Of a stretch of 64,000 nucleotides of DNA, positions 37,111-50,400 are shown in pieces. Source of the DNA: Hydractinia symbiolongicarpus. Lineage: Eukaryota; Cnidaria; Hydrozoa; Anthoathecata; Hydractiniidae. Position numbers and translations under genes: made by a program. The stretch covers positions 28,023,650 through 28,087,649 of the forward strand of contig NC_079887.1 in assembly GCF_029227915.1 (NCBI RefSeq), written 5' to 3'. The notes below the pieces were generated by a model. The model was given only the letters and a program-made list of their open reading frames with translations. It was not told the origin of the DNA and made no database searches. Within the stretch, counting starts at the first letter, position 1, and the number at the start of each line of letters is the position of its first letter.

Positions 37111-40100
37111 AATGTTTTCATTTTTGATGAGACGCTGAATAAAAGCAGTTTAATCGCCGGCAAACGAAAACCCGCGATTTCCCGTAAATCCCGGCTTGGC
37201 CCGTATAGTCAAAAGTATACAAAGAAAGTACCCTGTGAGTAAACTCATTTCCCGAACGATTTTTTAAATTATTTTTTCACCACTAAAACGCATCAGACTT
37301 GTAGTTTTTAAAAATGTTTTCATTTTTGATGAGACGCTTAATGAAAGAGGTTTAATCGCCGGAAAACGAAAACCCGCGATTTCCCGTAAATCCTGGGCTT
37401 GGCCCGTATATTCGAATGTATACAAAGAAAGTACCCTGTGAGTAAACTCATTTCCAGAACGATTTTTTAAATTATTTTTTCACCACTAAAACGCATCAGA
37501 CTTGTAGTTTTTAAAAATGTTTTCATTTTTGATGAGACGCTGAATAAAAGAAGTTTAATCGCCGGCAAACGAAAACCCGCGATTTCCCGTAAATCACGGG
37601 CTTGGCACGTATAGTCGAATGTATACAAAGAAAGTACCCTCTGAGTAAACTCATTTCCAGAACGATTTTTTAAATTATTTTTTCACCACTAAAGCCCATG
37701 AGACTTATAGTTTTTAAAAATGTTTTCATTTTTGATGAGACGTTGAATAAAAGAAGTTTAATCGCCGGCAAACGAAAATCCGCGATTTTCCGAAAATCCC
37801 GGACTCGGCCCGTATAGTCAAAAGTATACAAAGAAAGTATCCTGTGAGTAAACACATTTCCAGAACGATTTTTTAAATTATTTTTTCACCACTAAAACGC
37901 ATCAGACTTGTAGTTTTTAAAAATGTTTTCATTTTTGATGAGACGCTGAATAAAAGAAGTTTAATCGCCGGCAAACGAAAACCCGCGATTTCCCGTAAAT
38001 CCCGGCTTGGCCCGTATAGTCAAAAGTATACAAAGAAAGTACCCAGGGAGTAAACTCATTTCCCGAACGATTTTTTAAATTATTTTTTCACCACTAAAAC
38101 GCATGAGACTTGTAGTTTTCAAAAATGTTTTCATTTTTGATGAGACGCTGAATAAAAGCAGTTTAATCGCCGGCAAACGAAAACCCGCGATTTCCCGTAA
38201 ATCCCGGCTTGGCCCGTATAGTCAAAAGTATACAAAGAAAGTACCCTGTGAGTAAACTCATTTCCCGAACGATTTTTTAAATTATTTTTTCACCACTAAA
38301 ACGCATCAGACTTGTAGTTTTTAAAAATGTTTTCATTTTTGATGAGACGCTGAATAAAAGAAGTTTAATCGCCGGCAAACGAAAACCCGCGATTTCCCGT
38401 AAATCCCGGGCTTGGCACGTATAGTCGAATGTATACAAAGAAAGTACCCTCTGAGTAAACTCATTTTCAGAACGATTTTTTAAATTATTTTTTCACCACT
38501 AAAGCCCATGAGACTTATAGTTTTTAAAAATGTTTTCATTTTTGATGAGACGTTGAATAAAAGAAGTTTAATCGCCGGCAAACGAAAATCCGCGATTTTA
38601 CGTAAATCCCGGACTCGGCCCGTATAGTCAAAAGTATACAAAGAAAGTATCCTGTGAGTAAACACATTTCCAGAACGATTTTTTAAACTATTTTTTCACC
38701 ACTAAAACGCATCAGACTTGTAGTTTTTAAAAATGTTTTCATTTTTGATGAGACGCTGAATAAAGGACGTTTAATCACCGGCAAACGAAAACGCGCGATT
38801 TCCCGTAAATCCCGGCTTGGCCCGTATAGTCAAAAGTATACAAAGAAAGTACCCAGGGAGTAAACTCATTTCCCGAACGATTTTTTAAATTATTTTTTCA
38901 CCACTAAAACGCATGAGACTTGTAGTTTTCAAAAATGTTTTCATTTTTGATGAGACGCTGAATAAAAGCAGTTTAATCGCCGGCAAACGAAAACCCGCGA
39001 TTTCCCGTAAATCCCGGGCTTGGCCCGTATAGTCAAAAGTATACAAAGAAAGTACCCAGGGAGTAAACTCATTTCCCGAACGATTTTTTATATTATTTTT
39101 TTACCACTAAACGCATGAGACTTGTAGTTTTCAAAAATATTTTCATATTTGATGGGACGCTGTATAAAAGAAGTTTAATCGCCGACAAACGAAAATCCGC
39201 GATTTCCCGTAAATCCCGGACTCGGCCCGTATAGTCAAAAGTATACAAAGAAAGTACCCAGGGAGTTAAGTTATTTCCCGAACGATTTTTTAAATTATTT
39301 TTTCACTACTAATGCCCATGAGACTTGTAGTTTTCAAAAATGTTTTCATTTTTGATGAGACGCTTAATGAAAGAGGTTTAATCGCCGGCAAACGAAATCC
39401 CGCGTTTTCCCGTAAATCCGGGGCTTGGCCCGTATAGTCAAATGTATACAAAGAAAGTACCCAGGGAGTAAACTCATTTCCCGAACGATTTTTTAAATTT
39501 TTTTTTCACCACTTAAACGCATGAGACTTGTAGTTTTCAAAAATGTTTTCATTTTTGATGAGACGCTTAATGAAAGAGGTTTAATCGCCGGAAAACGAAA
39601 ACCCGCAATTTCCCGTAAATCCTGGGCTTGGCCCGTATAGTCGAATGTATACAAAGAAAGTACCCTGTGAGTAAACTCATTTCCAGAACGATTTTTTAAA
39701 TTATTTTTTCACCACTAAAACGCATCAGACTTGTAGTTTTTAAAAATGTTTTCATTTTTGATGAGACGCTGAATAAAAGAAGTTTAATCGCCGGCAAACG
39801 AAAACCCGCGATTTCCCGTAAATCCCGGGCTTGGCACGTATAGTCGAATGTATACAAAGAAAGTACCCTCTGAGTAAACTCATTTCCAGAACGATTTTTT
39901 AAATTATTTTTTCACCACTAAAGCCCATGAGACTTATAGTTTTTAAAAATGTTTTCATTTTTGATGAGACGCTGAATAAAAGAAGTTTAATCGCCGGAAA
40001 ACGAAAACCCGCGATTTCCCGTAAATCCCGGGCTTGGCACGTATAGTCGAATGTATACAAAGAAAGTACCCTCTGAGTAAACTCATTTCCAGAACGATTT

Positions 40101-41364
40101 TTTAAATTATTTTTTCACCACTAAAGCCCATGAGACTTATAGTTTTTAAAAATGTTTTCATTTTTGATGAGACGTTGAATAAAAGAAGTTTAATCGCCGG
40201 CAAACGAAAATCCGCGATTTTCCGTAAATCCCGGACTCGGCCCGTATAGTCAAAAGTATACAAAGAAAGTATCCTGTGAGTAAACACATTTCCAGAACGA
40301 TTTTTTAAATTATTTTTTCACCACTAAAACGCATCAGACTTGTAGTTTTTAAAAATGTTTTCATTTTTGATGAGACGCTGAATAAAAGAAGTTTAATGGC
40401 CGGCAAACGAAAACCCGCGATTTCCCGTAAATCCCGGCTTGGCCCGTATAGTCAAAAGTATACAAAGAAAGTACCCAGGGAGTAAACTCATTTTCCCGAA
40501 CGATTTTTTAAATTATTTTTTCACCACTAAAACGCATGAGACTTGTAGTTTTCAAAAATGTTTTCATTTTTGATGAGACGCTGAATAAAAGCAGTTTAAT
40601 CGCCGGCAAACGAAAACCCGCGATTTCCCGTAAATCCCGGCTTGGCCCGTATAGTCAAAAGTATACAAAGAAAGTACCCAGGGAGTAAACTCATTTCCCG
40701 AACGATTTTTTAAATTATTTTTTCACCACTAAAACGCATGAGACTTGTAGTTTTCAAAAATGTTTTCATTTTTGATGAGACGCTTAATGAAAGAGGTTTA
40801 ATCGCCGGCAAATGAAATCTCGCGTTTTCCCGTAAATCCGGGGCTTGGCCCGTATAGTCAAAAGTATACAAAGAAAGTACCCAGGGAGTAAACTCATTTC
40901 CCGAACGATTTTTTAAATTATTTTTTCACCACTAAAACGCATGAGACTTGTAGTTTTCAAAAATGTTTTCATTTTTGATGAGACGCTGAATAAAAGCAGT
41001 TTAATCGCCGGCAAACAAAAACCTGCGATTTCCCTAAATCCCGGACTCGGCCCGTATAGTCAAAGTATACAAAGAAAGTACCCAGGGAGTAAACTCATTT
41101 CCAGAACGATTTTTTAAATTATTTTTTCACCACTAAAACGCAAAAGACTTGTAGTTTTTAAAAATGTTTTCATTTTTGATGAGACGCTGAATAAAAGAAG
41201 TTTATTCGCCGGCAAACGAAAACCCGCGATTTCCCGTAAATCCCGGACTCGGCCCGTATAGTCAAAAGTATACAAAGAAAGTACCCAGGTAGTAAACTCA
41301 TTTCCCGAACGATTTTTTAAATTATTTTTTCACCACTAAAACGCATGAGACTTGTAGTTTTCAA
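37111..41364 (+). repeat. 21-monomer segmental duplication, copy 2 (~4.25 kb)
   Basis: Second copy of 32,857-37,110. It shares rare markers: GGGAGTTAAGTTATTTCCC (35,616 and 39,262), AAACGCAAAAGAC (36,882 and 41,137) and CCCAGGTAGTAAAC (37,029 and 41,284). It ends where TTCAAGAATG and GATAAGACG replace the copy 1 sequence. Confidence 0.8.
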
Positions 41365-43477
41365 GAATGTTTTCATTTTTGATAAGACGCTGAATAAAAG
41401 AAGTTTAATCGCCGGCAAACGAAAACCCGCGATTTCGCGCAAATCCCAGGCTTGGCACGTATAGTCGAATGTATACAAAGAAAGTACCCTGAGAGTAAAC
41501 TCATTTCCGAACGATTTTTAAAATTATTTTTTCACCACTAAAACGCATAAGACTTGTAGTTTTTAAAAATGTTTTCATTTTTGATGAGACGCTGAATAAA
41601 AGAAGTTTAATCGCCGGCAAAGGAAAACCCGCGATTTCCCGTAAATCCCGGCTTGGCCCGTATAGTCAAAAGTATACAAAGAAAGTACCCGGGGAGTAAA
41701 CTCATTTCCCGAACGATTTTTTAAATTATTTTTTCACCACTAAAACGCATGACGCATGAGACTTGTAGTTTTTAAAAATCTTTTCATTTTTGATGAGACG
41801 CTGAATAAAAGAAGTTTAATCGCCGGCAAACGAAAACCAGCGACTGCCCGTAAATCCCGGGCTTGGCCCGTATAGTCAAAAGTATACAAAGAAAGTACCC
41901 AGGAAGTAAACTCATTTCCCGAACGATTTTTTAAATTACTTTTTCACCACTAAAACGCATGAGACTTGTAGTTTTTAAAAATGTTTTCATTTTTGATGAG
42001 ACGCTGAATAAAAGAAGTTTAATCGCCGGCAAACGAAAACCTGCGATTTCCTGTAAATCCTGGAGTCGGCCCGTAAAGTCAAAAGTATACAAAGAAATAC
42101 CCAGGGAGTAAACTCATTTCCCAAACGATTTTTTAAATTATTATTTCACCACTAAAACGCATGAGACTTGTAGTTTTCAAGAATGTTTTCATTTTTGATG
42201 AGACGCTGAATAAAAGCAGTTTAATCGCCGGCAAACGAAAACCCGCGATTTCCCGTAAATCCCGGGCTTGGCACGTATAGTCGAATGTATACAAAGAAAG
42301 TACCCTGAGAGTAAACTCATTTCCAGAACGATTTTTTAAATTATTTTTTCACCACTAAAACGCATAAGACTTGTAGTTTTTAAAAATGTTTTCATTTTTG
42401 ATGAGACGCTGAATAAAAGAAGTTTAATCGCCGGCAAACGAAAACCTGCGATTTCCTGTAAATCCTGGACTCGGCCCGTAAAGTCAAAAGTATACAAAGA
42501 AATACCCAGGGAGTAAACTCATTTCCCAAACGATTTTTTAAATTATTATTTCACCACTAAAACGCATGAGACTTGTAGTTTTCAAGAATGTTTTCATTTT
42601 TGATGAGACGCTGAATAAAAGCAGTTTAATCGCCGGCAAACGAAAACCCGCGATTTCCCGTAAATCCCGGGCTTGGCACGTATAGTCGAATGTATACAAA
42701 GAAAGTACCCTGAGAGTAAACTCATTTCCAAAACGATTTTTTAAATTATTTTTTCACCACTAAAACGCATAAGACTTGTAGTTTTTAAAAATGTTTTCAT
42801 TTTTGATGAGACGCTGAATAAAAGCAGTTTAATCGCCGGCAAACGAAAACCTGCGATTTCCTAAATCGCAGACTCGGCCCGTATAGTCAAAAGTATACAA
42901 AGAAAGTACCCAGGGAGTAAACTCATTTCCCGAACGATTTTTTAAATTACTTTTTCACCACTAAAACGCATGAGACTTGTAGTTTTTAAAAATGTTTTCA
43001 TTTTTGATCAGACGCTGAATAAAAGAAGTTTAATCGCCGGCAAACGAAAACCTACGATTTCCCGAAAATCCGGGACTCGGCCGGTATAGTCAAAAGTATA
43101 CAAAGAAAGTACCCAGGGAGTAAACTCATTTAAATTATTATTTCACCACTAAAACGCATGAGACTTGTAGTTTTCAAGAATGTTTTCATTTTTGATGAGA
43201 CGCTGAATAAAAGCAGTTTAATCGCCGGCAAACGAAAACCTGCGATTTCCTAAATCCCAGACTCGGCCCGTTTAGTCAAAAGTATACAAAGAAAGTACCC
43301 AGGGAGTAAACTCATTTGCCGAACGATTTTTTAAATTACTTTTTCACCACTAAAACGCATGAGACTTGTAGTTTTTAAAAATGTTTTCATTTTTGATGAG
43401 ACGCTGAATAAAAGAAGTTTAATCGCCGGCAAACGAAAACCTACGATTTCACGAAAATCCGGGACTCGGCCCGTATA
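41364..43477 (+). repeat. Satellite with classes like those of 1-21 kb
   Basis: The 7 bp duplication marker (41,745), the ACTTTTTC class and AAGAATG monomers return here. A two-monomer string with the rare CCCGTAAAGTC and AAAGAAATACCC variants occurs at about 42,075 and 42,480. No non-satellite sequence is seen. Confidence 0.7.
43127..43312 (+). repeat. Shortened monomer (186 bp) with 15 bp deletion
   Basis: CATTT joins directly to AAATTATTATTTCACC, losing the CCCAAACGA-T6 segment. TTT repeats at the breakpoint suggest slippage or a short-homology deletion. The first T tract and the conserved GAACGA start motif are missing from this copy. Confidence 0.85.
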
Positions 43478-46400
43478 GTCAAAAGTATACAAAGAAAGTA
43501 CCCAGGGAGTAAACTCATTTCCCAAACGATTTTTTAAATTATTATTTCACCACTAAAACGCATGAGACTTGTAGTTTTCAAGAATGTTTTCATTTTTGAT
43601 GAGACGCTGAATAAAAGCAGTTTAATCGCCGGCAAACAAAAACCTGCGATTTCCCTAAATCCCGGACTCGGCCCGTATAGTCAAAAGTATACAAAGAAAG
43701 TACCCAGGGAGTAAACTCATTTCCAGAACGATTTTTTAAATTATTTTTTCACGACTAAAACGCATGAGACTTGTAGTTTTTAAAAATGTTTTCACTTTTG
43801 ATGAGACGCTGAATAAAAGAAGTTTAATCGCCGGCAAACGAAAATCCGCGATTTCCCGTAATCCCGGGCTTGGCCCGTATAGTCAAAAGTATACAAAGAA
43901 AGTACCCAGGGAGTAAACTCATTTCCCGAACGATTTTTTATATTATTTTTTTACCACTAAACGCATGAGACTTGTAGTTTTCAAAAATATTTTCATATTT
44001 GATGGGACGCTGAATAAAGGAAGTTTAATCGCCGGCAAACGAAAATCCGCGATTTCCCGTAAATCCCGGACTCGGCCCGTATAGTCAAAAGTATACAAAG
44101 AAAGTACCCAGGGAGTAAACTCATTTCCCGAACGATTTTTTGAATTATTTTTTCACCACTAAAACGCATGAGACTTGTAGTTTTCAAAAATGTTCTCATT
44201 TTTGATGAGACGCTTAATGAAAGAGGTTTAATCGCCGGCAAACGATATCCCGCGTTTTCCCGTATATCCGGGGCTTGGCCCGTATAGTCGAATGTATACA
44301 AAGAAAGTACCCAGGGAGTAAACTCATTTCCCGAACGATTTTTTAAATTTTTTTTTCAAAACTAAAACGCATGAGACTTGTAGTTTTCAAAAATGTTTTC
44401 ATTCTTGATGAGACGCTCAATGAAAGAGTTTTAATCGCCGGAAAACGAAAACCCGCGATTTCCCGTAAATCCCGGGGTTGGCCCGTATAGTCGAATGTAT
44501 ACAAAGAAAGTACCCTGTGAGTAAACTCATTTCCAGAACGATTTTTTAAATTTTTTTTTCAAAACTAAAACGCATGAGACTTGTAGTTTTCAAAAATGTT
44601 TTCATTCTTGATGAGACGCTTAATGAAAGAGTTTTAATCGCCGGAAAACGAAAACCCGCGATTTCCCGTAAATCCCGGGGTTGGCCCGTATAGTCGAATG
44701 TATACAAAGAAAGTACCCTGTGAGTAAACTCATTTCCAGAACGATTTTTTAAATTATTTTTTCACCACTAAAACGCATGAGAATTTTAGTTTTCAAAAAT
44801 GTTTTCATTTTTGATGAGACGCTGAATAAAACCAGTTTAATCGCCGGCAAACGAAAACCTGCGATTTCCCTAAATCCCAGACTCGGCCCGCATAGTCAAA
44901 AGTATACAAAGAAAGTACCCAGGGAGTAAACTCATTTCCCGAACGATTTTTTAAATTACTTTTTCACCACTAAAACGCATGAGACTTGTAGTTTTTAAAA
45001 ATGTTTTCATTTTTGATGAGACGCTGAATAAAAGACGTTTAATTGCCGGCAAACGAAAACCTGCGCTTTCCCCTAAATCCTGGCCTCGGCCCGTATTGTC
45101 AAAAGTATACAAAGAAAGTACCCAGGGAGTAAACTCATTTCCCAAACGATTTTTTAAATTATTATTTCACCACTAAAACGCATGAGACTTGTAGTTTTCA
45201 AGAATGTTTTCATTTTTGATGAGACGCTGAATAAAAGCAGTTTAATCGCCGGCAAACAAAAACCTGCGATTTCCCTAAATCCCGGACTCGGCCCGTATAG
45301 TCAAAAGTATACAAAGAAAGTACCCAGGGAGTAAACTCATTTCCAGAACGATTTTTTAAATTATTTTTTCACGACTAAAACGCATGAGACTTGTAGTTTT
45401 TAAAAATGTTTTCACTTTTGATGAGACGCTGAATAAAAGAAGTTTAATCGCCGGCAAACGAAAATCCGCGATTTCCCGTAATCCCGGGCTTGGCCCGTAT
45501 AGTCAAAAGTATACAAAGAAAGTACCCAGGGAGTAAACTCATTTCCCGAACGATTTTTTATATTATTTTTTTACCACTAAACGCATGAGACTTGTAGTTT
45601 TCAAAAATATTTTCATATTTGATGGGACGCTGAATAAAGGAAGTTTAATCGCCGGCAAACGAAAATCCGCGATTTCCCGTAAATCCCGGACTCGGCCCGT
45701 ATAGTCAAAAGTATACAAAGAAAGTACCCAGGGAGTAAACTCATTTCCCGAACGATTTTTTGAATTATTTTTTCACCACTAAAACGCATGAGACTTGTAG
45801 TTTTCAAAAATGTTCTCATTTTTGATGAGACGCTTAATGAAAGAGGTTTAATCGCCGGCAAACGATATCCCGCGTTTTCCCGTATATCCGGGGCTTGGCC
45901 CGTATAGTCGAATGTATACAAAGAAAGTACCCAGGGAGTAAACTCATTTCCCGAACGATTTTTTAAATTTTTTTTTCAAAACTAAAACGCATGAGACTTG
46001 TAGTTTTCAAAAATGTTTTCATTCTTGATGAGACGCTCAATGAAAGAGTTTTAATCGCCGGAAAACGAAAACCCGCGATTTCCCGTAAATCCCGGGGTTG
46101 GCCCGTATAGTCGAATGTATACAAAGAAAGTACCCTGTGAGTAAACTCATTTCCAGAACGATTTTTTAAATTTTTTTTTCAAAACTAAAACGCATGAGAC
46201 TTGTAGTTTTCAAAAATGTTTTCATTCTTGATGAGACGCTTAATGAAAGAGTTTTAATCGCCGGAAAACGAAAACCCGCGATTTCCCGTAAATCCCGGGG
46301 TTGGCCCGTATAGTCGAATGTATACAAAGAAAGTACCCTGTGAGTAAACTCATTTCCAGAACGATTTTTTAAATTATTTTTTCACCACTAAAACGCATGA

Positions 46401-46821
46401 GAATTTTAGTTTTCAAAAATGTTTTCATTTTTGATGAGACGCTGAATAAAACCAGTTTAATCGCCGGCAAACGAAAACCTGCGATTTCCCTAAATCCCAG
46501 ACTCGGCCCGCATAGTCAAAAGTATACAAAGAAAGTACCCAGGGAGTAAACTCATTTCCCGAACGATTTTTTAAATTACTTTTTCACCACTAAAACGCAT
46601 GAGACTTGTAGTTTTTAAAAATGTTTTCATTTTTGATGAGACGCTGAATAAAAGACGTTTAATTGCCGGCAAACGAAAACCTGCGCTTTCCCCTAAATCC
46701 TGGCCTCGGCCCGTATTGTCAAAAGTATACAAAGAAAGTACCCAGGGAGTAAACTCATTTCCCAAACGATTTTTTAAATTATTATTTCACCACTAAAACG
46801 CATGAGACTTGTAGTTTTCAA
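43478..46821 (+). repeat. 8-monomer (1,620 bp) tandem duplication, identical by eye
   Basis: Bases 43,478-45,201 match 45,098-46,821 over 1,724 bp with no difference in a line-by-line reading. The first mismatches outside are at 43,477/45,097 and 45,202/46,822. Shared rare variants include ACGACTAAAACG, TGTTCTCATTTTTG, CATTCTTGATGAG and GGCCTCGGCCCGTATTGTC at the edge. It is among the most recent copy events in the window, or an assembly duplication. Confidence 0.88.
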
Positions 46822-47429
46822 AAATGTTTTCATTCTTGATGAGACGCTTAATGAAAGAGTTTTAATCGCCGGAAAACGAAAACCCGCGATTTCCCGTAAA
46901 TCCCGGGGTTGGCCCGTATAGTCGAATGTATACAAAGAAAGTACCCTGTGAGTAAACTCATTTCCAGAACGATTTTTTAAATTATTTTTTCACCACTAAA
47001 ACGCATGAGAATTTTAGTTTTCAAAAATGTTTTCATTTTTGATGAGACGCTGAATAAAACCAGTTTAATCGCCGGCAAACGAAAACCTGCGATTTCCCTA
47101 AATCCCAGACTCGGCCCGCATAGTCAAAAGTATACAAAGAAAGTACCCAGGGAGTAAACTCATTTCCCGAACGATTTTTTAAATTACTTTTTCACCACTA
47201 AAACGCATGAGACTTGTAGTTTTTAAAAATGTTTTCATTTTTGATGAGACGCTGAATAAAAGACGTTTAATTGCCGGCAAACGAAAACCTGCGCTTTCCC
47301 CTAAATCCTGGCCTCGGCCCGTATTGTCAAAAGTATACAAAGAAAGTACCCAGGGAGTAAACTCATTTCCCAAACGATTTTTTAAATTATTATTTCACCA
47401 CTAAAACGCATGAGACTTGTAGTTTTCAA
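46184..47429 (+). repeat. 3-monomer (608 bp) tandem duplication nested on the 1,620 bp one
   Basis: Bases 46,184-46,821 recur at 46,792-47,429 (638 bp, no difference seen). It starts from the end of the second 1,620 bp copy, so three copies of this string exist, near 44.95, 46.57 and 47.18 kb. The nesting gives the order of events: the 1,620 bp copy came first, then the 608 bp copy. Confidence 0.85.
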
Positions 47430-50400
47430 GAATGTTTTCATTTTTGATGAGACGCTGAATAAAAGCAGTTTAATCGCCGGCAAACGAAAATCCGCGATTT
47501 CCCGTAAATCCCGGACTCGGCCCGTATAGTCAAAAGTATACAAAGAAAGTACCCAGGGAGTAAACTCATTTCCCGAACGATTTTTTGAATTATTTTTTCA
47601 CCACTAAAACGCATGAGACTTGTAGTTTTCAAAAATGTTTTCATTTATGATGAGACGCTTAATGAAAGAGGTTTAATCGCCGGCAAACGATCTCCCGCGT
47701 TTTCCCGTATATCCGGGGCTTGGCCCGTATAGTCAAAAGTATACAAAGAAAGTACCCAGGGAGTAAACTCATTTCCCGAACGATTTTTTAAAATATTTTT
47801 CACCACTGAAACGCATGAGACTTGTAGTTTTCAAAAATGTTTTCATTTTTGATGAGACGCTTAATGAAAGAGGTTTAATCGCCGGCAAACGAAATCCCGC
47901 GTTTTCCCGTATATCCGGGGCTTGGCCCGTATAGTCGAATGTATACAAAGAAAGTACCCAGGGAGTAAACTCATTTCCCGAACGATTTTTTAAATTTTTT
48001 TTTCAAAACTAAAACGCATGAGACTTGTAGTTTTCAAAAATGTTTTCATTTTTGATGAGACGCTTAATGAAAGAGGTTTAATCGTCGGAAAACGAAAACC
48101 CGCGATTTCCCGTAAATCCCGGGCTTGGCCCGTATAGTTGAATGTATACAAAGAAAGTACCCTGTGAGTAAACTCATTTCCAGAACGATTTTTTAAATTA
48201 TTTTTTCACCACTAAAACGCATCAGACTTGTAGTTTTCAAAAATGTTTTCATTTTTGATGAGACGCTGAATAAAAGAACTTTAATCGCCGGCAAACGAAA
48301 ACCCGCGATTTCCCGTAAATCCCGGCTTGGCCCGTATAGTCAAAAGTATACAAAGAAAGTACCCAGGGAGTAAACTCATTTCCCGAACGATTTTTTAAAT
48401 TATTTTTTCACCAGTAAAACGCATGAGACTTGTAGTTTTCAAAAGTGTTTTCATTTTTGATGAGACGTTGAATAAAAGAAGTTTAATCGCCGGCAAACGA
48501 AAACCCGCGATTTCCCGTAAATCCCGGGCTTGGCACGTATAGTCGAATGTATACAAAGAAAGTACCCTGTGAGTAAACTCATTTCCAGAACGATTTTTTA
48601 AATTATTTTTTCACCACTAAAGCCCATGAGACTTGTAGTTTTTAAAAATGTTTTCATTTTTGATGAGACGCTTAATGAAAGAAGTTTAATCGCCGACAAA
48701 CGAAATCCCGCGTTTTCCCGTATATCCGGGGCTTGGCCCGTATAGTCGAATGTATACAAAGAAAGTACCCAGGGAGTAAACTCATTTCCCGAACGATTTT
48801 TTAAATTTTTTTTTCAAAACTAAAACGCATGAGACTTGTAGTTTTCAAAAATGTTTTCATTTTTGATGAGACGCTTAATGAAAGAGGTTTAATCGCCGGA
48901 AAACGAAAACCCACGATTTCCCGTAAATCCCGGGCTTGGACCGTATAGTCGAATGTATACAAAGAAAGTACCCTGTGAGTAAACTCATTTCCAGAACGAT
49001 TTTTTAAATTATTTTTTCACCACTAAAACGCATGAGAATTTTAGTTTTCAAAAATGTTTTCATTTTTGATGAGACGCTGAATAAAACCAGTTTAATCGCC
49101 GGCAAACGAAAACCTGCGATTTCCCTAAATCCCAGACTCGGCCCGCATAGTCAAAAGTATACAAAGAAAGTACCCAGGGAGTAAACCCATTTCCCGAACG
49201 ATTTTTTAAATTACTTTTTCACCACTAAAACGCATGAGACCTGTAGTTTTTAAAAATGTTTTCATTTTTGATGAGACGCTGAATAAAAGAAGTTTAATTG
49301 CCGGCAAACGAAAACCTGCGATTTCCCGTAAATCCTGGCCTCGGCCCGTATAGTCAAAAGTATACAAAGAAAGTACCCAGGGAGTAAACTCATTTCCCAA
49401 ACGATTTTTTAAATTATTATTTCACCACTAAAACGCATGAGACTTGTAGTTTTCAAGAATGTTTTCATTTTTGATAAGACGCTGAATAAAAGCAGTTTAA
49501 TCGCCGGCAAACGAAAATCCGCGATTTCCCGTAAATCCCGGACTCGGCCCGTATAGTCAAAAGTATACAAAGAAAGTACCCAGGGAGTAAACTCATTTCC
49601 CGAACGATTTTTTGAATTATTTTTGCACCACTAAAACGCATGAGACTTGTAGTTTTCAAAAATGTTTTCATTTATGATGAGACGCTTAATGAAAGAGGTT
49701 TAATCGCCGGCAAACGATCTCCCGCGTTTTCCCGTATATCCGGGGCTTGGCCCGTATAGTCAAAAGTATACAAAGAAAGTACCCAGGGAGTAAACTCATT
49801 TCCCGAACGATTTTTTAAAATATTTTTCACCACTGAAACGCATGAGACTTGTAGTTTTCAAAAATGTTTTCATTTTTGATGAGACGCTTAATGAAAGAGG
49901 TTTAATCGCCGGCAAACGAAATCCCGCGTTTTCCCGTATATCCGGGGCTTGGCCCGTATAGTCGAATGTATACAAAGAAAGTACCCAGGGAGTAAACTCA
50001 TTTCCCGAACGATTTTTTAAATTTTTTTTTCAAAACTAAAACGCATGAGACTTGTAGTTTTCAAAAATGTTTTCATTTTTGATGAGACGCTTAATGAAAG
50101 AGGTTTAATCGTCGGAAAACGAAAACCCGCGATTTCCCGTAAATCCCGGGCTTGGCCCGTATAGTCGAATGTATACAAAGAAAGTACCCTGTGAGTAAAC
50201 TCATTTCCAGAACGATTTTTTAAATTATTTTTTCACCACTAAAACGCATCAGACTTGTAGTTTTCAAAAATGTTTTCATTTTTGATGAGACGCTGAATAA
50301 AAGAACTTTAATCGCCGGCAAACGAAAACCCGCGATTTCCCGTAAATCCCGGCTTGGCCCGTATAGTCAAAAGTATACAAAGAAAGTACCCAGGGAGTAA

